From assembly GCA_007693785.1 (NCBI GenBank), contig RECY01000031.1, positions 1-34,943 on the forward strand: DNA of 34,943 nt, given 5' to 3'. Shown piece by piece: positions 6,918-14,784 of the stretch. The stretch comes from Phycisphaerales bacterium (lineage in GTDB: Bacteria; Planctomycetota; Phycisphaerae; Phycisphaerales; UBA1924). Below the pieces are notes generated by a model. The model was not told the origin of the DNA and made no database searches. It saw only the letters and a list, made by a program, of their open reading frames with translations. Position numbers and translations under genes: made by a program. Position 1 is the stretch's first letter; each line of letters opens with the position of its first letter.

Positions 6918-9137
6918 ATGCCGGGTCGCCCGAATGCTCGCCGTACCCCCCGCTGCTGTGGGGTGTTTGCCCGTCGCGTGTCGGTCTTGAGCGTGCTTGC
7001 CTTGACGATGGCCTCGGGCTTGGCGGAAGCCCAGGTGGCGCTCCGCCTTGACCGGGGCGTGCAGCGATTCGACCACTCCGCCGAGGCGCGTGAGAACGCG
7101 CTCCCGAGCATCTCCTTCATCGAGCCGGAACGTCGCGAGCGGGGCGAGGCGGTGACCGAAGGCGGGTGGGCGGTGCGCCCGGAATTCTCGACCGACGACG
7201 ACGGGCGCTACGTCGCCCGGATCCCCCTCCAGGCCGGCACGAGTCTCTACGGCACCGGCGAGGTCCCTGGGCAGCTGCTCCGCAACGGACGCGTCACCGA
7301 AACCTGGAACACCGACGCCTACGCGTACAACAACAACTCGCTCAGCCTGTACCAGTCGCACCCCTACGTGCTCGCGGTGCGGGCCGACGGCACCGCGTTC
7401 GGCGTTATCGCCGACACGACCTACCGATGCCGAATCGAGACGCGGGACGACGCGATCGTCTTCGCGGCCGAGGGGCGCGCGTTCCCCCTGATCGTCATCG
7501 ACGGCGCGACGCCGCAGGAAGTCACGAGCAAGCTCGCGGAGCTCACCGGCTATATGCCGATGCCGCCCAAGTGGGCGATCGGCTACCACCAGTGCCGGTA
7601 CAGCTACTACCCGGAGTCGGTCGTGCGCGAGCTGGCCGAGGGCTTCCGCAAGCGGAACATCCCGTGCGACGTGATCTGGATGGACATCGACTACATGGAC
7701 GGCTTCCGCACGTTCACGTTCTCGGATGAGCACTTCCCGGATCCCAAGGGCCTCAACGACTGGCTGCTGAGCAAGGGCTTCCACAACGTCTGGATGATCA
7801 ACCCGGGCGTGAAGGACGAGGAGGGCTACTTCGTCCGCGATCAGCTCGTCGAGGGCGACCACGCGGTGAAGCGAGCCGACGGAAGCACGTTCCGCGGCGA
7901 GGTCTGGCCTGGCCCCTGCCTCTTCCCGGACTTCACGCGCCGCGAGACGCGCGAGTGGTGGGCGACGCTCTACCAGGATTTCATCGCGCAGAACGTCACC
8001 GGCGTCTGGAACGACATGAACGAGCCGGCGATCTTCAACGTCGAGAGCAAGACGATGCCGGAGGACAACGTCCACCGCGCCGACGAAGCGCTCGGTGGCG
8101 AGGGCAACCACCAGCGGTATCACAACATCTACGGGATGCAGATGGTGAGCGCGTCGCGCGACGGCATCCAGGCGGCCGCGCCCGACCGGCGCGTCTTCGT
8201 TCTGAGCCGGGCCAACTTCCTCGGCGGGCACCGGTACGCCGCGACGTGGTCGGGGGACAACGTCGCCGACTGGGACCATCTGGAGTGGTCGGTCTCGATG
8301 ACGCTGAACCTGGGGCTGAGCGGGCAGCCGTTCAACGGGCCGGACATCGGCGGGTTCGCGGGCAACGGGACGGCGGAGATGTTCCGCCGCTGGATGGCGG
8401 TCGGCGCCATGATGCCGTTCGCGCGCGGGCACACGGGCAAGGGGAACATCGACAAGGAGCCGTGGTCGTTCGGGGCGGAGGTCGAGGCAACGAGCCGGCG
8501 TGCGCTCGAGCGCCGGTACGTCATGCTGCCCTACTTCTACACGCTCTTCCGCGAGGCGGCGACGACGGGGCTGCCGGTGATGCGCCCGGTCTTCTTTGCG
8601 GATCCCGCGGATCCGGCGCTGCGCTCCGAGGACGACGCGTTCCTGCTCGGCTCGGGCGTGCTGGTGGTGCCGTTCATGACGCCGGAGGCCGACCGCGTCT
8701 TCGCGTTGCCCAAGGGTGACTGGCGACGGTTCGATTTCGCCCACAAGATCGACGGCGACTCGGAGGACGAGTATCTGCCGGAGATGTACCTGAAAGCCGG
8801 CTCGATCCTGCCGACGGGCCCGGTGAAGCAGTACGTCGGGGAGAGGCCGCTGGACGAGTTGACGCTAATCGTGGCCCTCGACAACAACGGGCGGGCCTCC
8901 GGGACGCTCTATGAGGACGACGGCGACGGGCACGCGTACCGCGAGGGCGGGTTCCGCCTGACCGAGTTCCGCGCCAGCCTCGTCGGCGACATCGTGACCG
9001 TCACCAGCCGCGTCGCCGAGGGCGACTGGGCCCCGGCCGAGCGGCGCGTCCACGTGCGCATCATCCACGAGGACGGGCGGGTGACGACGGGCACGGAGCG
9101 CAGCAACCGACCGATCCGGATCGAGCTCCGCGACTGA
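6918..9137 (+). CDS. Secreted GH31 alpha-glucosidase
   Basis: Predicted exo-acting retaining glycosidase releasing glucose (or a related hexose) from the non-reducing end of alpha-glucans. A basic N-terminus and the hydrophobic core SVLSVLALTMASG ending in LAEA form a signal peptide. The GH31 barrel begins near MPPKWAIGYHQCRYSYY. The nucleophile is D366 in WNDMNEP and the acid/base is D447 in TWSGDN; both match the family. The C-terminus has the usual beta domain (TLYEDDGDGHAY). Length is 739 residues from ATG 6918, chosen for AGGAG at 6907-6911 with 6-nt spacing; ATG 6891, preceded by GGAG, would add nine residues. Unlike the divergent amylase it carries no EF-hand pair. Together they would convert starch to maltodextrin and then glucose. 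Confidence 0.92.
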   Translation: MPGRPNARRTPRCCGVFARRVSVLSVLALTMASGLAEAQVALRLDRGVQRFDHSAEARENALPSISFIEPERRERGEAVTEGGWAVRPEFSTDDDGRYVARIPLQAGTSLYGTGEVPGQLLRNGRVTETWNTDAYAYNNNSLSLYQSHPYVLAVRADGTAFGVIADTTYRCRIETRDDAIVFAAEGRAFPLIVIDGATPQEVTSKLAELTGYMPMPPKWAIGYHQCRYSYYPESVVRELAEGFRKRNIPCDVIWMDIDYMDGFRTFTFSDEHFPDPKGLNDWLLSKGFHNVWMINPGVKDEEGYFVRDQLVEGDHAVKRADGSTFRGEVWPGPCLFPDFTRRETREWWATLYQDFIAQNVTGVWNDMNEPAIFNVESKTMPEDNVHRADEALGGEGNHQRYHNIYGMQMVSASRDGIQAAAPDRRVFVLSRANFLGGHRYAATWSGDNVADWDHLEWSVSMTLNLGLSGQPFNGPDIGGFAGNGTAEMFRRWMAVGAMMPFARGHTGKGNIDKEPWSFGAEVEATSRRALERRYVMLPYFYTLFREAATTGLPVMRPVFFADPADPALRSEDDAFLLGSGVLVVPFMTPEADRVFALPKGDWRRFDFAHKIDGDSEDEYLPEMYLKAGSILPTGPVKQYVGERPLDELTLIVALDNNGRASGTLYEDDGDGHAYREGGFRLTEFRASLVGDIVTVTSRVAEGDWAPAERRVHVRIIHEDGRVTTGTERSNRPIRIELRD

Positions 9138-9164
9138 GCCCTGCTCGTCGTGGGCGAGCCCATT

Positions 9165-10421
9165 TTAAGGCATCCGGAAGCACATCGCGTACTGCGTGCC
9201 GTAGAGCGGGTAGACGACCTCGCACCGGTAGATCCGGAAGTCGTCCGGCGCGAGCCCGAGGCGCGCCATCGCCTCCCGCATCATCGCGCCGTAGCGACGG
9301 AGCCTTGGTGCGGGCAGCGCCGCGTCGGCGTGCTCGCCCCGCTGGACGCGGGCCCCGAGTTCGATCCGGTCGGGCGCACGCTCTTCGATCGCCTGCTCGT
9401 CCACCGGGCCGTGCGGCACCGTGCGGAACGTCTCCATCCGGACGTCCGCCCCGCGCCACACGTCGCGGTGTACGAGCACATCGAAGTGCAGGTGCTTCGC
9501 CGGCGTCGCGATGACCGACGAGATCATCGCCAGACGCCCAGCGCCCGGGACCTCCTCAGCCGGATCGGCGTACGCGTCGGCGATGCGCTCGCCGAAGAAG
9601 AACGTGCAGGACGAGCGGAGCGCGACCTCGTGCTCGACCAGGCGGTGGACGTGCCGACGCCCGCTGTGGCTCGCCTCGAAGCTCGGGGTCGGGTGCGAGC
9701 AATACTCGCTAAGCAGCGTGCTCGGCCCGCGTCCCTCGGTCGGCACGCCGTCGAGCGTCCGAGCGAGCGGGGCGCCCCCCGCCGTGCGTCCGTACCCGCT
9801 GGTCATGAACCACGCCCCCGTCCGATGACGCTGCAACCCGTCGAAGCCGGAGACCTGCGCGAGCTCGCAGCGCCCGGGGGTCGGGCTCGGGAACAGGATC
9901 AACGCGGTGAGCATGACCTCTGCCGAGTAGCCGATGAGGTTGGACATCGACTTGTGGACCGACTGCGCGTTCGTGCGCACGACCGAGGCGCGGGCCTCGG
10001 GCGCCAGGTCCCCCACCATCGCGTGCAGCGCATCGCGGCTGATGTTCTCCAGGCGCAGGAACGCCTCGTAGTCCCCGATGCGCCCCAGGCTCCGCTCCAC
10101 CGCCGCCTCGTCCGCCCCCGTTTTCTTCGCCGCCTTGACCAGTTCGCGCAAGCCCGAAGGGCCCGGCAGGAAGTACAGGGTCGACGGGAGGTGGTTCGAC
10201 TCGATCGCGCGCGTCACGCGGGAGCGAAGAGTGGGATTGATCGGCAGAACCGCGCGACCGGAAACCGGACGACCCGCCTCGCGCGCGGGCGCGTCTGAAG
10301 AGCGGGCTTGGTCGCCCTGGGTGACGCGGGGATCCAAAAGCTCTCGCAACGCCTCGCAAAGCGGCTCCACGACCCGCCCGGCGTCGGTCAAAAATCCGGG
10401 TTGCTCCGACGCCTGATGCAT
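9165..10421 (-). CDS. Hypothetical protein, 418 residues
   Basis: I do not recognise this family. The start was set at the Met of MHQASEQPGF (10421) because GAGGGG lies 6 nt upstream; the frame remains open 27 codons further. No signal peptide or membrane helix is evident, so it is probably cytoplasmic. The N-terminal half looks helical and charged (about 90-170, with LRELVKAAKKTG and LGRIGDYEAFLRLENIS). The central part has Gly/Thr-rich strands (WFMTSGYGRTAGG), and the C-terminal half has His-rich and aromatic patches (PAKHLHFDVLVHRDVW, YPLYGTQYAMCF). It is convergent with the GH31 gene, 27 bp apart, and divergent from the HAF-repeat gene. Codon bias matches the surrounding core genes, supporting a real resident gene rather than an insertion. 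Confidence 0.7.
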   Translation of the reverse strand: MHQASEQPGFLTDAGRVVEPLCEALRELLDPRVTQGDQARSSDAPAREAGRPVSGRAVLPINPTLRSRVTRAIESNHLPSTLYFLPGPSGLRELVKAAKKTGADEAAVERSLGRIGDYEAFLRLENISRDALHAMVGDLAPEARASVVRTNAQSVHKSMSNLIGYSAEVMLTALILFPSPTPGRCELAQVSGFDGLQRHRTGAWFMTSGYGRTAGGAPLARTLDGVPTEGRGPSTLLSEYCSHPTPSFEASHSGRRHVHRLVEHEVALRSSCTFFFGERIADAYADPAEEVPGAGRLAMISSVIATPAKHLHFDVLVHRDVWRGADVRMETFRTVPHGPVDEQAIEERAPDRIELGARVQRGEHADAALPAPRLRRYGAMMREAMARLGLAPDDFRIYRCEVVYPLYGTQYAMCFRMP

Positions 10422-10534
10422 ACGAGACCCCTCGCGAACGCTTCCCGCTCGCAAGCCCAAAACCCACCCGCAACACGCCCGCCAAACCCCCAATGTCATC
10501 ACTGTATCAAAGCAGGCAGACGCCGTGAAGAAAA

Positions 10535-10557
10535 TTTCCCGGAAACTTTCCCGGAAA
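10535..10557 (+). promoter_or_regulatory. Two direct copies of TTTCCCGGAAA, candidate activator site
   Basis: TTTCCCGGAAA occurs at 10535-10545 and again at 10547-10557, 12 bp centre to centre, each nearly self-complementary. The second copy ends 2 bp before the proposed -35 box of the HAF-repeat gene, the usual place for an activator. The regulator is unknown. Confidence 0.5.
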
Positions 10558-10559
10558 GC

Positions 10560-10588
10560 TTGGAGCGGGGCTCGGATTCCGGTATGGT
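10560..10588 (+). promoter_or_regulatory. Sigma-70-like promoter for the HAF-repeat gene
   Basis: TTGGAG at 10560-10565 and TATGGT at 10583-10588 are separated by 17 bp, a good housekeeping-sigma match. Transcription would begin near 10595, leaving a leader of about 110 nt before ATG 10708. Confidence 0.5.
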
Positions 10589-10707
10589 GCCCAAGCCGGG
10601 ACGACCGGCGCGGGCGCTAGAACGGGCTCGTCGGCATCGGGTGCCGACCAAGAGAGCTCAAGGCAAGCACCAGTCCGCGCCAGTTCCCATCGGAGAAGGA
10701 AGAGACG

Positions 10708-11853
10708 ATGCAGACACGTCATCAAGTCGTACAGGCGTTGGTCGCGGGCGCAGGGCTGGGCCTCGCGCTCGCGGCGGGATCCGCGATCGCCGCCCCGGCG
10801 TTCATCCCGCTCGGGCACCTCGCGGGCGGAGATTTCAGCGAGGCGACATCGGTGTCCGACGACGGGCGGTTCGTCAGCGGCAACGCGATCGACGCGAGCG
10901 ACAACCTCGTCCCGGTGATCTGGGACGGCACCACCGCGAACCTGCTGGCGGTGCCCGCGGGCTTCGACGGGGCATATGTCAACGCGATCTCGGGCGACGG
11001 GCAGCACGCCGTGGCCCTCGGGCTTGGGCCGGGCGGCTTCCAAGGCATCCGCTGGGACGCCTCGGGCACGCCGACCGTCCTCCCAACCAACCCGATGACC
11101 TTCAGCAGCTTGAACGCGATCAACTACGACGGCACCGTCGCGGGCGGGTTCGTGAATCAGTCGTTCATGGGCGGGTCGGACGCCGTCATCTGGACCGCCG
11201 CCGGCGGGCTCCAGAACATCGGTGTCATGGCGGGCGGGAACGAGGCCAGCTTCACCGACGTGACGAACGACGGCTCGCGCTTTGTCGGCTATGCCCACGA
11301 CCCCGTCCGACGCCCGATCGCGTGGGACGCGACCAACGGCTTCCAGGTGCTCGCCAGCGCCCCCGGGAGCAACGGCGCCGGCATCGCGATCGACATCGCC
11401 GCCGACGGGAGCGCGATCGCGGGCGCCCTGGACTTCGACGGCGTCCCGCGTCCGGCCTTCTGGGACAGCGACGGCACCGCGAACGTGCTGGCGCTCTGGA
11501 GCGGGTACGCCGCCGGCGAGGCGATCGGCGTGATCAACGGCGGCTCGCTCGTCATCGGCAACTGGCGCGAGGACGAGTTCGCCGATAATCTCCGCTCGCT
11601 CGCGTTCGTCTGGGACGCCGATAGCGGCAGCCGCCCGCTGCAGGACGTGCTCATCAACGATTACGGGATCGATCTCACCGGGTGGACGCTGAACACCGTC
11701 TCCCACGTCACGCCCGACGGGCTCACGATCGTCGGCGCTGGGCTCAACCCCTTTGGCGAGCTCGAGGCGTTTAAGGTCGTCATTCCCGCCCCCGCCGGTT
11801 TCGCGGCCTTCACGCTCGCCGGTCTCGGCGCCCTCGCCCGACGCCGTCGCTGA
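10708..11853 (+). CDS. Secreted HAF-repeat protein with PEP-CTERM-like anchor
   Basis: A signal peptide (hydrophobic LVAGAGLGLALAAGSAIA, cleavage near residue 28) is followed by about seven repeats of the form xVxxDGxxxxG, for example SVSDDGRFVSGNA, AISGDGQHAVALG, AINYDGTVAGGFV, DIAADGSAIAGAL and HVTPDGLTIVGAG. These match the extracellular HAF repeat family, which probably folds as a beta-propeller. The last residues are a hydrophobic helix and RRRR, a PEP-CTERM-like sorting tail, so the protein is likely exported and processed at the envelope. GGAGAAGGA at 10692-10700 precedes the ATG by 7 nt. Function is unknown; surface or matrix display is an inference. No exosortase gene is in the window. 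Confidence 0.85.
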   Translation: MQTRHQVVQALVAGAGLGLALAAGSAIAAPAFIPLGHLAGGDFSEATSVSDDGRFVSGNAIDASDNLVPVIWDGTTANLLAVPAGFDGAYVNAISGDGQHAVALGLGPGGFQGIRWDASGTPTVLPTNPMTFSSLNAINYDGTVAGGFVNQSFMGGSDAVIWTAAGGLQNIGVMAGGNEASFTDVTNDGSRFVGYAHDPVRRPIAWDATNGFQVLASAPGSNGAGIAIDIAADGSAIAGALDFDGVPRPAFWDSDGTANVLALWSGYAAGEAIGVINGGSLVIGNWREDEFADNLRSLAFVWDADSGSRPLQDVLINDYGIDLTGWTLNTVSHVTPDGLTIVGAGLNPFGELEAFKVVIPAPAGFAAFTLAGLGALARRRR

Positions 11854-11895
11854 GCGAGATCGGCGTTCGCGTCGCACCCGCCGGACCCATCAGAG

Positions 11896-11936
11896 GCCGC
11901 TGGGACGAGGCTTTTCGCCCGTTCCAGCGGCTTTTT
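11896..11936 (+). terminator. Rho-independent terminator after the HAF-repeat gene
   Basis: A 12-bp stem with one G-U pair (arms 11896-11907 and 11920-11931) is followed by TTTTT at 11932-11936. It lies 43 nt after the HAF gene stop and immediately before the uvrB promoter. Confidence 0.88.
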
Positions 11937-11954
11937 CGCGCGCACCGCCCCGCT

Positions 11955-11960
11955 TAGAAT
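11955..11960 (+). promoter_or_regulatory. -10 box of uvrB, implying a leaderless transcript
   Basis: TAGAAT ends 6 nt before ATG 11967. With the usual 6-7 nt between a -10 box and the transcription start, the mRNA would start at or next to the ATG. There is no Shine-Dalgarno sequence in this gap and no good -35 hexamer. Confidence 0.45.
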
Positions 11961-11966
11961 CACCCG

Positions 11967-14267
11967 ATGCCGATCAAGCCGGACCAGGACGAGATTCGGG
12001 CAACGCCGCTGCCCGCGGAGGTGGCCGCCGCCAACCGGGCGACCGGAGAGGGGCGACGCTTCCAGATCGTCAGCCCCTTCCAGCCGACCGGCGATCAGCC
12101 TCAGGCGATCGAGCAGCTCGTCGAGCGCATCAACGCCCGGCGCGGGGCCTCGGTCCTGCTCGGCGCGACCGGCACGGGCAAGACCTTCACCATGGCGAAC
12201 GTCATCGCCCGCGTGAACAAGCCCACGCTCATCATCAGCCACAACAAGACCCTCGCGGCCCAGCTCTTCGAGGAGCTCCGCGAGTTCTTCCCGCACAACA
12301 GCGTCAACTACTTCGTCAGCTACTACGACTACTACCAGCCCGAGGCGTACATCCCGGGGCGGGACATCTACATCGAAAAGGACGCGAGCCGCAACGACGA
12401 CCTCGACCAGCTGCGTCTGGCCGCGACGAGCAACATCCTCACGCGGCGCGACACCGTCGTCGTCGCGAGCGTGAGCTGCATCTTCGGCCTCGGCTCGCCC
12501 GAGGCGTACGGGCAGAAGGTCATGACCGTCACCCGCGGCTCCAGCATCCAGCGGCGCGATTTCTTCCTCGCCCTTAACGACATGCAGTACGCGCGGGCCG
12601 AAATCGACTTCAAACGCGGCTCCTACCGCGTCCGCGGCGACGCGATCGAGGTCTGGCCCGCGTACGAGAAATTCGCCGTCCGTATTGAACTCTTCGGCGA
12701 CGAGATCGAACGCGTCGACCTGGTCAACCCGACCAGCGGCGAGCTATTGGCCGAGGAAAAGCAGTTCTTTCTGTTCCCGGCGAAGCACTACGTCATGCCC
12801 GAGGACCGGATGCAGACCGCCCTCGACTCGATCAGCAAAGAGCTCGACGACCGCGTGATGCAGCTGCGCTCGGAGGGCAAGCTGCTGGAGGCGCAGCGCC
12901 TGCTGGCGCGCACGAAGCACGATCTGGAGATGATCGAGGAGGTCGGCTTCTGCAGCGGAATCGAGAACTACTCAAGGTTCATGGATGGGCGTGCGCCGGG
13001 TGAGCGTCCGTTTACGCTGATGGACTATTTCGATTACGCGCCGCCGGAGGGGGCCGACGGGATCGGGTTCGTGCGCGCCCCGGAGGAGGGCGACTTCGCG
13101 CGCAACCCCGGCGAAGCGGCGGCCCGCAAGATCCGCGCCAACCACGGGGACTGGCTCCTGCTCATCGACGAGAGCCACGTGACGATGCCGCAGGTCCGCG
13201 CCATGTTCAACGGCGACCGGCAGCGCAAGGAAGTCCTCGTCGAGCACGGCTTCCGCCTGCCCAGCGCGCTCGACAACCGCCCGCTCCGGTTCGAGGAGTT
13301 CGAGAGCATGGTGCCGGAAGTGGTCTACGTCTCCGCGACGCCCGGCCCCTACGAGCTCGAACGCGCCGGCGGCGAGATCGTCGAGCAGGTCATCCGCCCC
13401 ACCGGGCTCATCGACCCGCCGATCGAAATCCGCCCGGCGAAGGGGCAGGTGGCGGACCTCCTGGCGGCCTGCAAGCTACGGGCCGAGCGCGGCGAGCGCG
13501 TGCTCGTCACCGCGCTCACCAAACGCCTCTGCGAAGACCTGACCAACTATCTCGACGAGCAGGGGCTGAAAGTCCGCTACCTGCACTCGGAGATCGAAAC
13601 GCTCGAGCGGCTCGAGATCCTGACCGACCTGCGATCGGGCGCATTCGACGTGCTCGTGGGCGTCAACCTGCTGCGCGAGGGGCTCGACCTGCCCGAGGTC
13701 ACGCTCGTCTGCATCCTCGACGCGGACAAGGAGGGCTTCCTGCGTTCGGCGACGAGCCTGATCCAGCAGATGGGGCGGGCGGCGAGGAACGCCGGGAGCG
13801 TGGTGTACATGTACGCCGACGCGATGACGCCCTCGATGCGGGCCGCGATCGAAGAAACCGAGCGTCGGCGCGCCAAGCAAGTCGCCTACAACGAGCAGCA
13901 CGGCGTCACGCCGACGACGGTCGTCAAGGCGATCCGCAAGGGGATTCAGGCCGAGCTCAGCGCCCGGCGCACGGCCCGCGAAGCGGTGCAGGGCAGCGAG
14001 CCCGTCTTCGACGCGCGGGAGCTGGTCGAGACGCTGACGACGGAGATGCTCGGGGCGGCCGAGGAGATGCAGTTCGAGAAGGCCGCCCTGCTCCGCGACC
14101 AGGTGCAGCACCTGAAGCAGTTGGTGGACGCCGCTGAGCCGGAGACGTCGGTGCTGATCAAGCGGAGCGAACTGGAGGCGGTGCTGAGCGGCAAGGGGCG
14201 GCGTCGGAAGGCCGGGGCGCCGGGGACCAAGGCCGGGAAGAAGCGCCGGAAGCCGGGCGGGCGCTAA
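11967..14267 (+). CDS. uvrB: Excinuclease ABC subunit B
   Basis: Damage-verifying helicase subunit of nucleotide excision repair, loaded by UvrA and partner of UvrC. Walker A GATGTGKT lies at 66-73, the damage-probing tyrosine-rich beta-hairpin (YFVSYYDYYQPEAYIP) at 115-130, the DEAH-like DESH box at 401-404, and the helicase C-terminal motifs GVNLLREGLDLPEV and QQMGRAARN are present. A UVR motif for UvrC/UvrA contact is near the end (EEMQFEKAALLRDQV). At 766 residues it is longer than the usual 660-680, from an extra N-terminal segment of about 35 residues and a C-terminal tail very rich in Lys, Arg and Gly. uvrA follows after a small gene. No LexA-type box could be identified, as the lineage consensus is not known to me. 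Confidence 0.97.
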   Translation: MPIKPDQDEIRATPLPAEVAAANRATGEGRRFQIVSPFQPTGDQPQAIEQLVERINARRGASVLLGATGTGKTFTMANVIARVNKPTLIISHNKTLAAQLFEELREFFPHNSVNYFVSYYDYYQPEAYIPGRDIYIEKDASRNDDLDQLRLAATSNILTRRDTVVVASVSCIFGLGSPEAYGQKVMTVTRGSSIQRRDFFLALNDMQYARAEIDFKRGSYRVRGDAIEVWPAYEKFAVRIELFGDEIERVDLVNPTSGELLAEEKQFFLFPAKHYVMPEDRMQTALDSISKELDDRVMQLRSEGKLLEAQRLLARTKHDLEMIEEVGFCSGIENYSRFMDGRAPGERPFTLMDYFDYAPPEGADGIGFVRAPEEGDFARNPGEAAARKIRANHGDWLLLIDESHVTMPQVRAMFNGDRQRKEVLVEHGFRLPSALDNRPLRFEEFESMVPEVVYVSATPGPYELERAGGEIVEQVIRPTGLIDPPIEIRPAKGQVADLLAACKLRAERGERVLVTALTKRLCEDLTNYLDEQGLKVRYLHSEIETLERLEILTDLRSGAFDVLVGVNLLREGLDLPEVTLVCILDADKEGFLRSATSLIQQMGRAARNAGSVVYMYADAMTPSMRAAIEETERRRAKQVAYNEQHGVTPTTVVKAIRKGIQAELSARRTAREAVQGSEPVFDARELVETLTTEMLGAAEEMQFEKAALLRDQVQHLKQLVDAAEPETSVLIKRSELEAVLSGKGRRRKAGAPGTKAGKKRRKPGGR

Positions 14268-14274
14268 GGTTCCT

Positions 14275-14382
14275 GGTGGCACAGCTCTCCGAGCTGTGTT
14301 GATCCGTATCACAGCTCTCCGGGCGGTGTGGATCTGTTTGTCAGCATGAACCACAGAACACAGCTCGGAGAGCTGTGCCACC
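14275..14382. repeat. Planctomycete-type intergenic palindrome, 26-bp arms plus middle copy
   Basis: Arms 14275-14300 and 14357-14382 are perfect inverted copies over 26 bp. Each arm is itself largely self-complementary around CACAGCTCTCCGAGCTGTG. A third, diverged copy lies at 14310-14332. There is no T-run after it, but the structure directly follows uvrB and could end or stabilise its transcript. Similar GTGGCAC-type repeats follow uvrA. Confidence 0.9.
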
Positions 14383-14624
14383 TCAGATGCTTCGCGACCT
14401 TGGAGCGTGCATTGGCGAACCAACCCCGGATCCCGAGCCAGCCCCCGAGCGAGCGCCGGGCGTTCCTGCGCCGTCTGTCGATCTACCTCTTCGGCGTCGC
14501 GCTCGGGTTCGTCCTGCTCGGGCTCTTCGGGCGGGCCCGTCAAGCGTCCATGCCTCCGCCGCCCCCGGGGCAGGCCCAGCCCGATGGGCAAAACACCCCG
14601 ACGCACCCGAGCGAAGCCCCGTAA
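14328..14624 (+). CDS. Small single-helix membrane protein between uvrB and uvrA
   Basis: The 98-codon frame has one clear transmembrane helix, IYLFGVALGFVLLGLFG, preceded by a basic patch (SERRAFLRRLS) and followed by a Pro/Gln/Gly-rich hydrophilic tail. This suggests a membrane-anchored protein with a basic side and a disordered tail. The start is uncertain: GTG 14328 and ATG 14346 lie within the intergenic repeat, and TTG 14400 or 14412 would place the start outside it; none has a clear Shine-Dalgarno sequence. I do not recognise a family. It could be a conserved small lineage protein; the position between two uvr genes may be chance. The following 160 bp to uvrA hold nothing recognised. 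Confidence 0.5.
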   Translation: MDLFVSMNHRTQLGELCHLRCFATLERALANQPRIPSQPPSERRAFLRRLSIYLFGVALGFVLLGLFGRARQASMPPPPPGQAQPDGQNTPTHPSEAP

Positions 14625-14784
14625 TCACGCTCGGGGCAGGTCCGGCGGAGCGCCTCGCCAAGCGCCGTCTCTTTGCATTTGCCATAAGCCACGGCTCGGA
14701 GGGCCCTGCCACCACGGATACCATTCCCGCTCGCGACGGCGGCAGGGGTGACGCCGAAGGCACGGGGCACGGAGGTCCGGCGGC

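Noticed and set aside
6578-7120. 180-codon minus-strand open frame in the amylase/alpha-glucosidase control region
   Set aside because: It overlaps the signal peptide region of the alpha-glucosidase in antisense and shows no domain or start signal.
9143-9164. Possible terminator between the convergent alpha-glucosidase and the 418-residue gene
   Set aside because: Only a 5-bp stem (GCTCG/CGAGC) with a large loop precedes ATTTTA; too weak to call.
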